64,000 nucleotides of DNA from assembly GCF_024139115.2 (NCBI RefSeq), contig NC_085141.1, forward strand, positions 374,262,995 to 374,326,994, in the 5' to 3' direction. Positions 22,222 to 37,000 of the stretch are shown here, piece by piece; the stretch's first letter is position 1, and every line of letters starts with the position of its first letter. A model generated the notes under the pieces. The model did not search any database, was not told where the DNA came from, and saw only the letters and a program-made list of their open reading frames with translations. The stretch is from Armigeres subalbatus. Lineage: Eukaryota > Arthropoda > Insecta > Diptera > Culicidae. Both the position numbers and the translations under genes were made by a program.

Positions 22222-24712
22222 ATGCCAAGTAAATGCGCTGTCCTGAGCTGCCCCATCTACTCTCCCAACAAGGAAATTGGCCTGTTTCGGATACCGGCGG
22301 TACGGGTTCGAGCAAGCGAAGACCTCCGGGTGCAGATGCTCCAGCGGCGTGCCCGCTGGGGTGAAGTGCTACATCTGTCGGATCCACAGATGTCGCACGC
22401 CCTGGTTTGCGGCCGACATTTCGTGTCCGGCAAACCGTCCGCCCCGGAAGAGATCGACAGCGTTGATTGGGTACCAACACTCCATTTGGATGTTGATGAA
22501 CTGGTACGAAGGCGTAGTTTGTACCAGCCGGAGAACACCGAAACTGAATCGGGCGTTGAGGTAGCGGGAGAATCGTCCGGCGCTAGGATTGAGACAACTG
22601 CAGCTAGTTGTTGCGTGCCGGGATGTGAAAACCAGCAGCAGCAGTGGCTGACGGATTTTCCCCGAGATAAAGAACTGCAGCAACGTTGGTTGACGGCCAT
22701 TCTGGTCGGTAGTGGAGAGACGGTCTTCGTGGAAGAAGAAGTGGGCGGGAAGGCACAGGTTTGCAATGTGCACTTTGCGGCCCGGGCTCCGGAAGCGATC
22801 GCAAATGGCGTTGATAATGAGTACCGGGAACCGACGTTGTTTGTGAGGTGAGTGGGTCTTAGATTCTATTCGCATCGCATAATTTAGTTCTGCAGGGAAA
22901 CAGATTCCATATGAAGATAAGCGCATTATTGAACATATTATGTGTTTATTAACAAATTTCTTCTCAATGAAACTTAATAAATGAGTCATATTCACCGTTT
23001 CAGGGACAATATAATAATACAGGTGACGAGCTGCCGATTGTGTATGAATTTTGACACGGTGGATAACATGTACAATATGAAGCGGGAGATCAGCGACGGA
23101 CACACACTCCAATGGTTGGCAAAAAAGTACTTTGCGCAGTTCCTGTCGGCGACGGAATATGCCGAGGAGGGGTTCTTCTGCGAGCGATGCACAGTGCAGG
23201 TTGATATGACTCACGTGTTCTGGCGAGAAATCAGCGACAAATCGCGCAAGTTTAAATGGTTGCTCCGAAAGATGGCATCCGAAAGGGTGGAATTTAGCAG
23301 CAAGATTGACGCCAGCAGCCAACAAACATCTTTCAATTCTGGATTTGAATTTTGGTCAGTTCCTTTACAGCCCGACGTTGTACCTAGCGCAGAAGTTCTT
23401 TTTATAAAGGAGGAGCCTGAAGATTTAGATGATGGGGAAATGCAGGTGGAATGTGATCCCAAACTGTATAATACTTCATCTGAAGGGGAGTCGGACGGTC
23501 CTGAAAAACTTAAAAGTACCATAACTAAGGAACAAACTAAATTAAGCAAGCCACCTTCAATACATTTGGTGAAACCACCTCCGCTGAAAGTGCAACTCAA
23601 TTTCAAGTGCAACGTTTGCTCCTCCCGTCATGAGAACAAAAACACCCTCATCCATCATCTGATGATGGACCACCAGGATCATACGGCGTTGAAGTGCCAG
23701 GAGTGCGACATTTCCTACAAAAATATCATTCTTTTCAACAAACACTTGGCCATGCACGATCCCGTCAAGCGGATAAAATGCTCGCACTGCCCATTGCGGT
23801 TCCGAAAGACCAGTGCAAGGGCGAAACATGAGGCAGCTAGGCATGGCACTGCCAACACGTCGAATGCCACGGCGACTACACCTGCGGTTAAGGATAAAAC
23901 GAAGAAAAACCAATGTTCGCAGTGTGATAAAAGCTTTGTTTATATCTCCGAGCTCAAGCGTCATGAAAAGGTAAGGCTACGTTAATCGTTTGCAACTTAA
24001 TTTACAGCTCAAATTGTTTAATTACCCACAGTTCAAACACAAAGGAGAAGCTATTGCCCGCTGCGAAATTTGCGACAAAGCCTTTGCCTCCAACCGCAAC
24101 CTTTCGCGCCATTTGAAACTACATCGAGAGGATGCTAAAGCTGACAACCTGACGACGCGAAACCGCAAAGCCGGCGTCATTGCGTGCAACCTATGTGACA
24201 TGGTATTTTCGGAGACTCGGGACATGGCCGAGCACCTCAAGGAAACCCACCCGGATGCGAAGTTCAAGATTCACGCATGCCAGCAGTGCGACCAAATATT
24301 CCTGTCGCAGCCGTCGCTCGCCAACCACAGCAACATCCACTCGGACGTGTTCGGATGCGATCTGTGCGGGAAGCGTCACTACTCGAAAATGATGCTGCTG
24401 CGGCACCGCAACAAAAAGCACGGCATCGAATTGGACGACGATCAGTACGAGACGTGTCGGATATGCGCGAGGCGTTTCATCAAGGGATGGGATTTCATCA
24501 GACATGAGCAAAGCCACGAGAAGGAAAAGTTTTCGTGCGAGACGTGCGGGAAGACGTACAAGACGAGCGTGCAGCTGACGAAGCATGAGCGGGTGCACAC
24601 CGAAGAAAAACCGTACGATTGTCCGGCGTGTGGCATGATGTTCGGTTCGCCAGCATCGGTGACCCGGCACAAGAAGACCTGTCCGAAAATCATCCTGGAC
24701 CAGCAAGACTGA
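22222..24712 (+). CDS. Gene A: THAP-THAP-ZAD-C2H2 zinc-finger protein
   Basis: Predicted nuclear DNA-binding transcription factor of 757 aa. Exons 22222-22847, 23004-23970 and 24032-24712 join in frame with consensus sites (introns of 156 and 61 nt). The first exon holds two THAP-type C2CH modules: Cys5/Cys10 with Cys63/His66, and Cys131/Cys135 with Cys181/His184. It ends in Glu-Pro-Thr-Leu-Phe-Val-Arg with a phase-2 intron. Exon 2 opens with a ZAD (Cys219, Cys222, Cys268, Cys271), a dimerisation domain of arthropod factors, followed by an acidic linker. From about residue 460, eleven finger units follow; the fourth spans the second intron and the last is C2HC. The linker His-Thr-Glu-Glu-Lys-Pro-Tyr precedes the last finger. 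No damage seen. Convergent with gene B. The domain call is strong; targets are unknown. Confidence 0.88.
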
Positions 24713-25031
24713 GCAGTCGGGTTCGTATCATGTTGGGTAAATATTATGAACTAATTATCACTTATCATAAAAAAGCTGGTGTCCTTTTAATTTCTTCGAA
24801 TGCCTCAAGGTCATGATTTTGAAAGGGTTTTCGCAATATTTCGATTTAAATGGCTGACTTAAACAACGATTGAAACAAATGGAGCTTGAATGATCGTCAA
24901 GCTAGAACAGAAAACAGAAAAACTTTTAGACATATTTCAACATTAGTCAAAATACGAATCAATTTAGGTATTTCAATTTAAACATCTCTTTTTTATTTGG
25001 TGCGTCAAATATTTTTCTCTATTTTACAATT
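24713..25031. other. Convergent 3' spacer between genes A and B
   Basis: AT-rich, no repeat or gene. Both neighbours end here, 319 nt between stops, so it should hold two 3' UTRs. Confidence 0.5.
24992..24997 (-). terminator. Poly(A) signal of gene B
   Basis: AATAAA on the minus strand about 35 nt after the gene B stop codon. Confidence 0.5.
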
Positions 25032-28000
25032 TCACATCATTTCGTCAGTAAACTCTCCCGTATTTTCAGTTTCGGGCTGTTGCCACATGTCATTGTTGAA
25101 TACCTCCACTTTACAAACCACATTCGAATCAGTGGTCCCCCCGTCACCCAACGCCGGCTCCACTTCACCACCGCCATCGGAGCTCCTGGAATCTTCGGCC
25201 GGTCGCTTTCTGCCGGGCCGGCAGGTCGACTTTCGCAGCTGCTTCCCGGCGGACCGGGACTTACAGTATCGGAACAGCTTCGTCCGGCAGAACTGCTCCA
25301 ACCGTGGGGCGTCGTACGTGCTGTCCCCGAGCAGGACGATGTTCAGCAGCAGCTGCGTGACGTTGGCAAACTCTCGAAAGCCGCGGGACGACTTCTGGCT
25401 GCGGTTGATTCCGGTCCAGGTGAAGTGGTTCCAAAAGTCCCGCGTGAACAGGTAGTCCACGATGGTGTACATTGCGTTGTCCCCGCTGGAGCAGTTATTC
25501 GGGTGGATTAGCTTGGCGAAGTAATCCAACTGAAATGATAGAACAGCATGTTTGTAGAGGGCTTGATTATATTGGGGATAAAAAAGTCACTCACATATTT
25601 ACGACCCACTGAGGGATCTGCCAACCTGGTGTTGAAATCGTCCAATTCCGATGCGTTGCTGATCTTCTTGTGTCTCTCGACCTCCGCTTGGATTGTCATT
25701 ACCAGTTCGGAAGCTTGCCTCGACTGTGCTGCATTGTTGCGAAGCGATTTGGAGCGGAAACCTTTTTCCACTGCCGCTTGGACTAGCGAGTCAAGATTGG
25801 CTTTAAGGTTGTGGATTTCGTTGCGGAATGCCGTGTAAGTGAGTACATCTCGATTGGCGTTAGGAAGATCGATCCGGGACGACGAATCTCTGTTTCTTTG
25901 TTTGAGGATATCCTGAACTGCAATTTCCGCCAAATAATAGTCAGTAAAGTGCTGTAGGACCACAACGGGAAAGTTTTCCGTTTCAATGGAGTCGTCGAGG
26001 TGCGTTCCTTCCTTCCGCAGAGCGTAAATCGCTTCACCGTTCAACCGTTTTGGCCACATTAACAGATTGTCTTTGATCCAAGAAGTCGGAACGGCGAGTA
26101 CTTCGATAGTTGGCGTTCCAGAAGTAAACTCGACAACGGCAAACATTTTGTTGAAGTTTTGTTTCGTCGATAATGGAGAATTTGAGAACGGTTCAAAGTC
26201 AAAAGGTCGTGTTGACGGAAGTGGTATACCGTCTTGTGTGGCTTTGTCATTACTGGGATAAGTTTCCGTAGGATAGGAATGGACTGAATCACAAGAATTG
26301 AGCGACAGCCTATGGATGGACATTTTTTCCTGAAGCATTCGATACTTCTGGTCGGACTGCTGAATTTCCTTCCAGAAGGTGTGCGTTGCCTCGAGCCGTA
26401 GTTTGCACTTCTCACAAAAGTAGTGAGTCTCCGATGGAGACTGTGCGTTTAACCAGACTCCAAAGTGTTTATTTGCCATCCAGGCTAGGGATTGTTCTGT
26501 GATCGATGATCGTCCGTGAATGTTGAACATGCTTTCCAGTGTGCCATGGCGGAGACAGAGGCGACACCAAGTCACTTGCAGTGGAATGTCGTTTCTGGAA
26601 CGGGTGAAAGGAGGTGCTGCAGCTTAGTAATTGATTCATCAACGGAATTGTGTGGTTCCAAATGGCCGGAGCGAAATGCGATGACAGCAGCTCTTCGTGG
26701 GTGCGTGTGCACGCCACGGAGATCTGATTATACATTAACATCTCAGCGCGTCAATTGTTGAGCAGCAAGCCATGACTCGGCCTCTTCTTGTCAGATCTCC
26801 GTGGCGTGCACACGCACCCACGGAGAGCTGCTGTCATCGCATTTCGTTCAGTCTATTTGGGGCCATACATTTCGGCGATCCTGCTAGGTTATTTTTTGGA
26901 TCCTGACGCTAATTTCAAAAGGTGAGTTGTATTCCAGGGGTAATGTGCTAATGATTAAAAGATTTGATACTTACTTACTTACGGATCCTGTACACCTCCG
27001 GTGGTGCAAAGGGCCGACTTGGGGGCAGCAGGGACAGCAGGGACAGCATGGACCATGTCCAAGGGCTTGAAGACTCCTCCTCAGCTGTCTGTGAGTCAGG
27101 GAGAACTGTCTAGGGCGTGGTGGGATTTAGCAGTGGGCTCTGCTAAAATCCCTCCCAAAAAACCACAAGTGCCCGTAATCAGACTCTATCAAAGCGACTG
27201 TGTGCCACTTCAAAAGCACAAGCCCAGGGAGTGCCGCACGGCTGTTCGGCCACATTGAGAGTTGACGTAAAGTCAATGTCAACTTCTCTCCACGAACAGC
27301 CTAGATAGCCGTGTGGTGTCGGCAGCCGGTTGTCTGGCTAAGAATAACGCTACGGATTGCCTGTTCCAGTGGTAAAAGTCCACCATACAGGTGACCCCTA
27401 ATTCTTGGTGTGATGCGGCTTTATGCTTACCGTGCCTATGAATGAATGGTTAGGGGGGTCTAAAATGAACCTAACCGCTAACGGAGCCTGTGAAGCACCA
27501 GGGCACCCTTCACAGTATTGAGCCCTTATTGCGCCAACCGGAGCTATGGCGTAGTTGACTGTTTACTTCTCCGGAATAATCGGCTACTCTTATTCAATCT
27601 CAACTTGAGGTTAAATAAGGGTGGATTATGAGTATGTTTTTATTTAGTTTTTTATCTAATTGTCACCTATATGGATTCGCTTTATGCGTTTTTCACAGTG
27701 TACTCTGTGTTTCGTCTTTGACGTTCTTGATACGATACCGACTTGGTTTCATCGTTGCTGTTCACATAAATGTTGAAGTTGTGGAGTGTATTATCGTAAT
27801 TCGCAATGGCTACAGTTAGGATAGCTCAAATCAATCTTCAGCACAAAAGAACAGCAACGATTAATCTTTGTAGACTTATGCAAAATGGCAAATCCCAAGT
27901 GGCTTTGGTGCAGGAACCCTATTTTCGCAAGGGTAGCTTTTACCTAGGTAACCTAGTGAACCCGGTTTTGCTGCTTTCAGTAATGAAATGGCAAACTCTC

Positions 28001-31000
28001 GATCAATGCCGCGTGCATGTGTACTTGTTAACAACGCTATCGTTGCTACACTTATCTCTGAACTAACAACCAGAGATGTATGTGCTGTCACAATTGATGC
28101 AACTGGCGGATCCCCGTCAGGAAATACGTCTATTGTTCGGTTTATTTACCACATGATGAACCATCCCCTACGGATGCTTTCAAACAAGTGGTCAGTTATT
28201 GCACGTCAAAAGGCCTTCCGCTAATTGTCGGTAGTGATGCTAATGCTCATCACATCATCTGGGGTAGCTCGGATATCAATCTGAGAGGCTCCAGCTTGAT
28301 GGAATACTTAAGTAGTACCGAACTTGGTTTACTTAACATAGGCAATCGCCCAACCTTTATGGTATCTAATAGAGCAGAAGTATTAGACATAACTCTCTGC
28401 TCCAATAGAATCAGTCACGAGTTGACGAATTGGCATGTGTCAGATGAGGAATCCATATCTGACCATCGCTACATCTATTTTGATCAGTTGAATGTTTCTT
28501 CGCAGACTTTGCGTTTTAGAAATCCCCGTTCAACCAACTGGGATCTCTATACAGAGTTGCTCTCGACAAAATTTCATGGATATCTACCATCCATTGAAAC
28601 TCCTACCGACTTGGATGATGCCGTTGGTACTACAACGTTGCATATCGTGGAAGCTTTTGAAGAAGCTTGCCCCTTGCGTTCTGTGAAAACCTCAAGAGGA
28701 ACCCCGTGGTGGAATTCCGATTTGGCTAAGCTCAGGAAGCAGTGTAGAAGGAGTTGGAACAGACGCCATTCAGCAGGGACGGATTCTTTCAAGTTGGCTC
28801 GCAAAGCTTACAAGAAGGCTCTACGATCTGCTGAACGATTCGGCTGGAAAAACCTTTGTGCAAATGTTTCCAATTTGAGTGAAGCCACTCGATTGAACAA
28901 AATTCTTGCGAGATCCAAGGATTTCCAAGTTGGCGAAATTCGCAAGCCAAATGAGTGACTACACTTCTTCTGACGAAGAAGCGTTAGAGCACTTATTTGA
29001 TACACACTTCCCTGGATGTGTAGATATTGCATCTTCGGATGTTCCTGATGTCTTTTCATGTAGTTATGGGTCTTGGGCTCAGGCTCGTAGAATCATAACT
29101 ACTGAATCGATTCAATGGGCTCTTAATAGTTTTGCTCCTTACAAATCTCCAGGGGATCTATCCTGTTCTTCTTCAGAGGGGTTTTGAGCATATCAAACAT
29201 GTTTTGAAAAAACTTTTAGTATGCAGTTTTGCTACTGGGTATATTCCCATATCCTGGCGGGATGTCACTGTAAAGTTTATCCCAAAAGGAGGACGCGCTT
29301 CGTATGAAGAAGCAAAGAGTTTTAAACCCATCAGTCTGACCTCATTTCTTCTGAAATGCTAAGAACGTATTATCGATCATCACATTCGTGATGACTGTTT
29401 GGCAAATATGCCTCTTCATGTTAATCAACATGCCTACCAATCTGGAAAGTCCACCGTGACTCTTCTACACAAGGTTGTCTACGACATCGAGAAAGCATTT
29501 GCTCAAAAGCAATCATGCTTGGGTGCGTTCTTAGATATTGAGGGTGCTTTCGACGTGTCTTTCGATGCAATATTAGAAGCTGCACATTGTCATGTGCGAC
29601 CTAACATATTAACCAAATGGATTCATCAGATGCTTGAAAACTGACATCTCTACTCGACATTACGTCTAGCAGCGATTAGGAAATTAAGTGTCTGTGGATG
29701 CCCCCAATGGGAAGTATTATCTCAACTATTGTGGAACATCGTTGCAGATACGCTATTGAGATTACTCAATTATGGCGGTTTTCCTACCTATGGATTTGCC
29801 GACGACTATCTAATATTAATAGCCGGTTTGTGTATTACTACTTTATTCGACCTGATGCAAAATGCTCTTCAGGCAGTCGAAAGTTGGTGTCGCCAATATG
29901 GCCTTTCGGTTAATCCGAATAAAACATCTATTGTACTTTTCACGGAAAAACGTAACCGTAATGGTATTCGCCCATTACATCTTTCTCACTCTGAAATCAA
30001 TGTAACGGATCAGGTAAAGTATGTGGGACTAATTCTTGATTCCAAGCTCTCCTGGACTCCTAACATTGAGTTCAGAGTCAAAAAGGCGTGTATGGCTTTC
30101 GGTCAATGCCGACGAACTTTTGGTAAAACTTGGGGTCTTAAACCTAAATATATCAAATGGATTTACACAACAGTTGTACGACCAATTTTGGCTTATGGAT
30201 GTCTTGTGTGGTGGCAAAAGGGTGAAGTGAGGACAATTCAGTCTAAATTAGGCCATCTTCAAAGGATGTGCCTAATGGCAATGACTGGTGCGTTCTCTTC
30301 GACTCCCACGGCTGCTCTCGAGGTTCTTCTCGACGTTGTCCCACTACACATACATCTCAAACAAGAAGCACTTTCTTGTACTTACCGATTATGGGTTCTC
30401 GGTTTCATGGAAGAGAATCCTGTAAACCGCAGTTCTACACACACTTCGTTGTTACAACTCATGGTTGATTGGGACAGAACAGTCCTTGCTCCAAGTGATC
30501 TCACACTCGCTAGTAGTTTCCCTTATAGGACATTTTCAACACAATTCCCCTCGCGGGATGAGTGGACATCTGGCTATTTGGAGAGAAGTATGTCGGACAG
30601 CATTGTTTGTTATACTGACGGCTCCCTCTTCGAAGGTAGAGCGGGTGCAGGTGTCTACTCGCGTGAGCTAAGATTGGAACAGTCCCACTCACTGGGTAGA
30701 CACTGCACTGTCTTTCAAGCGGAAATATTTGCCATTATGTGTGGAGTGCAATCCGCACTGCAGAAACACATAATGGGCAAAGTAATATACTTCTGTTCAG
30801 ATAGTCAAGCAGCTATCAAAGCCCTCGCTTCGGCCAACTCAAGGTCGAAGTTAGTAATCGCATGTCGAACTCAAATAGAGGAACTGAATTCAGTTAATAC
30901 ATTGCACCTTATATGGGTACCTGGCCATTCTTCCATAGCTGGAAACGAATTGGCTGATGAGTTAGCTCGCACTGGAGCATCACAAGACTTTTTTGGTCCT

Positions 31001-34000
31001 GAGCCAGCTATTCCAATATCTAAGTGTTGGGTGAAGCGTTTGATTAGCTCTTGGGCTTCCACTCAGCACAAACGGTATTGGAGTAGTTTTGATTCATGTC
31101 GACAAACAAAATTGTATATCCGAGAGCCATCTCCGGTAGTAGCTAACTATTTAGCTAATCTGTCTAAACAGAATTGCAGTGTCTTAGTCAAGGCCTTGAC
31201 AGGTCACTGCCGACTCAACTATCACATGGCAAATATTCAACGTGTTGAATCCTTTGTCTGTGATGGTTGTGAATCCGATTATGGAACTTCTTATCATCTG
31301 ATATGTAACTGCCCAGTTTATGCGCAACTGCGTTTCCAAATATTTGGTAAACACTTACTAAGTGAAATTGACTACAGAAACCTGAACCTTCAAAGTATTC
31401 TGTTGTTCATAACCCGTTGTGGTAAGGAGCTATGAGCTTTTGTACGTGTTGTATACGTTGTATGCCCTCTTCAAGGGTACCTTTCCCAAACTTCCCATTT
31501 TTCTCCCATCCATATTCCTTTCCTTTTTGTTCACATCCTTTTCCGTCAGGTGCGTGATGAGAAAGGCTGTGAAGGCGATGGCACAAATCTCCCGAATTGA
31601 GGTGAACGTGCCCCTGGAGCCGACGTTCTGATACCTGATACCTGATAGGTTATTTTTTGGATCCTGACGCTAATTTCAAAAGGTGAGTTGTATTCCAGGG
31701 GTAATGTGCTAATGATTAAAAGATTTGATACTTACTTACTTACGGATCCTGTACACCTCCGGTGGTGCAAAGGGCCGACTTGGGGGCAGCAGGGACAGCA
31801 GGGACAGCATGGACCATGTCCAAGGGCTTGACGACTCCTCCTCAGCTGTCTGTGAGTCAGGGAGAACTGTCTAGGGCGTGGTGGGATTTAGCAGTGGGCT
31901 CTGCTAAAATCCCTCCCAAAAAACCACAAGTGCCCGTAATCAGACTCTATCAAAGCGACTGTGTGCCACTTCAAAAGCACAAGCCCAGGGAGTGCCAATT
32001 GGCATGGGGAGTGTCCCTACTTCGTAAGGGTAGCGCGTGAGCTGCTTCGGCAGGGAGTGAGTGATCTGTATGTGCTGAGGCAGGAGTGTCATAGCGCGTC
32101 ACCGCTATTGTCACCTCGAAGCGCAGCAGAAGTCTGAGTATGGACTGCACATGCTGAGGTAGGAGTGTCGTAGCGTAGTATCGTTGATTGGTCCCTACAT
32201 ACCGCTATCGACACCTCGAGGCATGGCAGTGGAGCGCCTGGGAGAGCATCCAAGTAAGACTCAAATGGTGTGAATGGTGTGCGAGCACCCAAGTCAGTCT
32301 CGCATGGGACGGGTGCCTGTGTGCGCGATAATGAGCGAGTACGTTTAGTACTGCCATCCCCCAGAAGTAGTACTGGGAGGTAGTTCCTGAGGGAAACGAT
32401 GGTGGAGCCCAAGGGAGTTTAGTCGGTATTACCGGTATGGTCGAGTCCGACACTCCAGTACACTTCCGTGTGGTAGTTTGGCAACTACAATGCACGTGTA
32501 CTGGGTTAGTGTGTAAATGCATGCAATGCAAAAAAAAGGGCCGACTTGAAACATCTCCATCCTGAGCGTTGCCCAACTATCGCTTTAACCTGTTGCCAGG
32601 TTAGATTTCGGTCGACTTCTTTTATTTCTTTATTGAGGCTTCGCCGCCATGAGCCTCTGGGTCTGCCTCTGCTGCGATGTCCCGCTGGGTTCCAGTCTAA
32701 TGCTTGTTTACAGATTTCGTTTCCGCCCCTACGTAGAGTGTGGCTGACCCAGCCCCACTTCCGATCCCGAATTTCTGTTGCTATCGGCCTCTGGTGACAA
32801 CGACGATGGAGCTCGTTGTTTGAGCTCGTTGCCACCAGGCCCGAATTATATACCGCAGGCATCTGTTAATGAACACCTGCAACCGTTGAGTGCTCTCCAC
32901 ACCATGTTTCGCTAGCGTATAACAGCACAGATTTCACGTTAGAGTTGAAAATTCGTATTTTGGTGCGTTCACTTATCTGCCTGTTTTTCCAGATATTTCT
33001 TAAACTCACAAAGGCAGCCCTTGCTTTCTTGATCCGTGCGCCTATGTCGACTTTGGTACCGCCGTCTGACGCCATTTGGCTACCAAGATATTGGAAGCTT
33101 TCAACATTCTTTACTGGTTGCCCGGTTACTGTGAAACTGGAAGGAGTCACCGTGTTTACATCCAACGATTTGGTTTTGTTGACGTTGATGACTAAACCTG
33201 CCGAGGAAGAGCGCTCGGCAAGGTCGTTGAACTTACTTTGCATATCAGAGCGCCGTTGCGCGAAGAGTGCAACGTCATCAGCCAATTCAAAGTCATTTAG
33301 GTGCTCCATAACAGCCCGCGGTTTGGTTCACGGTCAATCGCATCTACCAGAATCTCATCGATTACGATGAGGAACAGTAACGGTGATAGAATACATCCTT
33401 GCCTCACACCAGCTACGACCCGGATAGGGTCGGACAAGACCCCATTGTGCAGCACTCTACACGAGAAGGCCTCGTACTGTGCCTCGATGAGGCCGATGAT
33501 TTTCTCAGGAACTCCCTTGCGTCTCAGGGCGCCCCACATATTCTCGTGATTGAGACGGTCGAAAGCTTTTTCGTAGTCAATGAATACCAAGTAAAGGGAC
33601 TCTTGGAATTCGTTGACCTGCTCCAGAATGATGCGGAGCGTGACAATATGGTCCACACAGGATCTTCCGGCACGGAATCCGGCTTGCTGCCGCCGGAGAG
33701 TCGCATCGATCTTCTCCTGATTCCGGGCTAGGATAATTTTGCACAGAACTTTGAGAACGGTACACAGCAACATAATGCCTCGCCAGTTATCGCATACAGT
33801 CAGGTCACCCTTTTTGGGCACCTTCACTAAGATACCTTGCATCCAGTCGACCGGGAAAGTTGCGGTGTCCCAGATATTACGAAATAAACGATGCAGTAGT
33901 TGAGCGGATGTCATGGGGTCAGCTTTGAGCATCTCGGCTGATATGCGGTCGACCCCTGGGGCTTTATTCGATTTCATGCTTTGGATTGCTGTTTGAATCT

Positions 34001-37000
34001 CTAGCAGTGATGGAGCTTCGGTATTGACGCGTGTTATACGTCGGATCCTAGGCAGATCCTGCCGAGGTGGTGATGGCCTAGCTGGCACTTGAAAAAGTTG
34101 TTCGAAGTGCTCGAACCAGCGTTTCACCTGGTCAGTTGGGTCGGTCAATAACTGATCATTCGCGTCTTTCACAGGCATCGCTGCATTTATCTTCGCCCCG
34201 CTTAAGCGTCGTGAGATATCGTAGAGGAGGCGAATGTCCCCGGTTGCGGCGGCTCTCTCTCCTTCGTCGGCCAGAGAGTGTGCCCACGCTCGCTTGTCCC
34301 GTCGACATGAGCGTTTTACTTCCTGCTCAAGAGCCGCGTATCGTTGACGGGCTAAGACTTTGGCTCCTCTGGTTTTCGATCGCTCTATCGCGGCTTTGGC
34401 TTCTCTTCGCTCCTCTATTTTCCTCCAGGTCTCATCGGTGATCCATTGTTTTCTCTGGGCTGCGTAGTTCGCCCAGATTGTTCTCGCTGGTGGCGATGAA
34501 GGCATTCTTGATGGCGGTCCATTGGCCTTCCACGCTGCCACCTTCCGGAATATCTGCAGCACGCGTCTCCAGTTCTTCAACGAAGGACCGTTTCACCGTG
34601 GCATCTTCCAGTCGGCGTGTGTTGAATCGTCGTCCAACTCTTTCCTCCTGCCGACGAGTCCGCGCAATGCGCAGGCGTATTTCGCCGATGAGGAGGTGAT
34701 GATCAGACGCGATATCGGCACTACGTTTATTCCGTACATCAAGAAGGCTCCGTTTCCATTTTCGGCTGATGCAGATGTGGTCGATTTGATTTTCTGTAAA
34801 GCCGTCACGGGAGACCCACGTGACCTTGTGAACCGGTCGATGAGGGAAGGGCGATCCCCCGATCACCATGTCGTTTTTTTTATTCATTTGGTTTATTTGT
34901 TAGGCTCAGTCGTGCTTAGCACTTTGCGGAGCCAAGCTCATTATTGATTGTTACAATATTATATACATTTCATTAAAATAAAGTAATGATTGAGCACTTA
35001 TTTATTAGAAACAATAAAAACTAATCATGCGGGACGTCAAAATCGTCATCGGTGACATGAACGCACAGGTAGGAAGGGAGGAAATGTATAGACCGGTCAT
35101 CGGACCGGATAGTCTGCACACCGTATCGAATGACAACGGCCAACGATGCATAAACTTCGCAGCCTCCCGCGGAATGGTAGTCCGAAGCACCTTCTTTCCC
35201 CGCAAAAATATCCACAAGGCCACATGGAGATCACCCAATCAAGAAACGGAAAATCAAATCGACCACGTTCTAATCGACGGTAAATTCTTCTCCGACATCA
35301 CGAACGTCCGCACTTACCGCAGTGCGAATATTGAATACGACCACTACCTCGTTGCAGTATGCCTGCGCTCAAAACTCTCGACGGTGTACAACACGCGTCG
35401 AAGTCGGACGCCGCGGCTTAACATTGGACGCTAGACTAGCCCAAGAATACGCGCAGCAGCTGGAAGTGGCACTCCCAGCGGAAGAGCAGCTAGGCGCAGC
35501 GTCTCTTGAAGATGGCTTGAGAGATATTCGATCCGCCATTGGTAGCACCGCAACCGCTGCACTTGGCACGGTGCCCCCGGATCAGAGAAACGACTGGTAT
35601 GACGGCGAATGTGAGCAGTTAGTGGAAGAGAAGAATGCAGCATGGGCGAGATTGCTGCAACACCGCACGAGGGCGAACGAGGCACGATATAAACAGGCGC
35701 GGAACAGTCAAAACTCGATTTTCCGGAGGAAAAAGCGCCAGCAGGAAGATCGAGACCGTGAAGAGACGGAGCAACTGTACCGCGCTAATAACACACGAAA
35801 GTTCTATGAGAAGTTAAACCGTTCACGTAAGGGCCACGTGCCACAGCCTGATATGTGTAAGGACATAAACGGGAACCTTCTTACGAACGAGCGTGAGGTG
35901 ATCCAAAGGTGGCGGCAGCACTACGAAAAACACCTGAATGGCGATGTGGCAGACAACGGTGGCGGTATGGTAATGAACCTAGGAGCATGCGCGCAGGACA
36001 TGCGACTTCCGGCTCCGAATCTCCGGTAAATCCAGGAGGAGATTGGCCGGCTGAAAAACAACAAAGCCCCTGGAGTTGACCAACTACCAGGAGAGCTATT
36101 TAAACACGGTGGTGAGGCACTGGCTAGAGCGCTGCACTGGGTCATTACCAAGATTTGGGAGGAGGAAGTTTTGCCGCAGGAATGGATGGAAGGTGTCGTG
36201 TGTCCCATCTACAAAAAGGGCGATAAGCTGGATTGTAGCAACTACCGCGCAATCACATTACTGAACGCCGCCTACAAGGTACTCTCCCAAATTTTATGCC
36301 GTCGACTAGCACCAACTGCAAGGGAGTTCGTGGGGCAGTACTAGGCGGGTTTATGGGCGAACGCTCCACCACGGACCAGGTGTTCGCCATTCGGCAATTA
36401 CTGCAGAAATGCCGCGAATACAACGTGCCCACACATCATCTATTCATCGAGTTCAAAGCCGCATATGATACAATCGATCGGGACCAGCTATGGCAGCTAA
36501 TGCACGAACTCGGTTTTCCGGATAAACTGACACGGTTGATCAAAGCGACGATGGATCGGGTGATGTGCGTAGTTCGAGTTTCAGGGTCATTCTCGAGTCT
36601 CTTCGAAACCCGCAGAGGGTTACGGCAAGGTGATGGTCTTTCGTGTCTGCTATTCAACATCGCTTTAGAAGGGGTAATACGAAGAGCAGGGATTAACACG
36701 AGTGGTACAATTTTCAATAAGTCCGTCCAGCTATTTGGCTTCGCCGACGGCATTGATATTATGGCACGTAACTTTGAGAAGATGGAGGAAGCCTACATCA
36801 GACTGAAGAGGGAAGCTAAGCGGATCGGACTAGTCATCAACACATCGACGACGAAGTACATGATAGGAAGAGGTTCAAGAGAAGACAATGTGAGCCACCC
36901 ACCGCGAGTTTGCATCGGTGGTGACGAAATCGAGGTGGTAGAAAAATTTGTGTACTTGGGCTCACTGGTGACTGCCGAAAATGACACCAGCAGAGAAATT

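Larger units (their letters stand above)
26885..31645 (+). mobile_element. LOA/I-like non-LTR retrotransposon with RNase H (LINE 1)
   Basis: A nearly full-length but broken LINE in the long intron of gene B. The 5' leader (26885 to about 27800) has no long frame. Next come an APE endonuclease, reverse transcriptase and RNase H, and a 3' end made of GATACCT repeats at 31628-31645. Endonuclease plus RNase H in one polyprotein points to the I/LOA/Outcast branches; the clade is inferred from memory. The first 351 bp recur directly after the element's end. Confidence 0.75.

Noticed and set aside
22257..24706. Long minus-strand frames opposite gene A
   Set aside because: Shadows of GC-richer coding sequence; gene A explains the region through zinc ligands and splice frames.
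26469..26741. Separate minus-strand gene upstream of the gene B ZAD exon
   Set aside because: It overlaps the ZAD exon in another frame and runs into the foldback; no domain or splice support.
33301..34947. Plus-strand frames across LINE 2
   Set aside because: Antisense shadows of the minus-strand endonuclease and reverse transcriptase.
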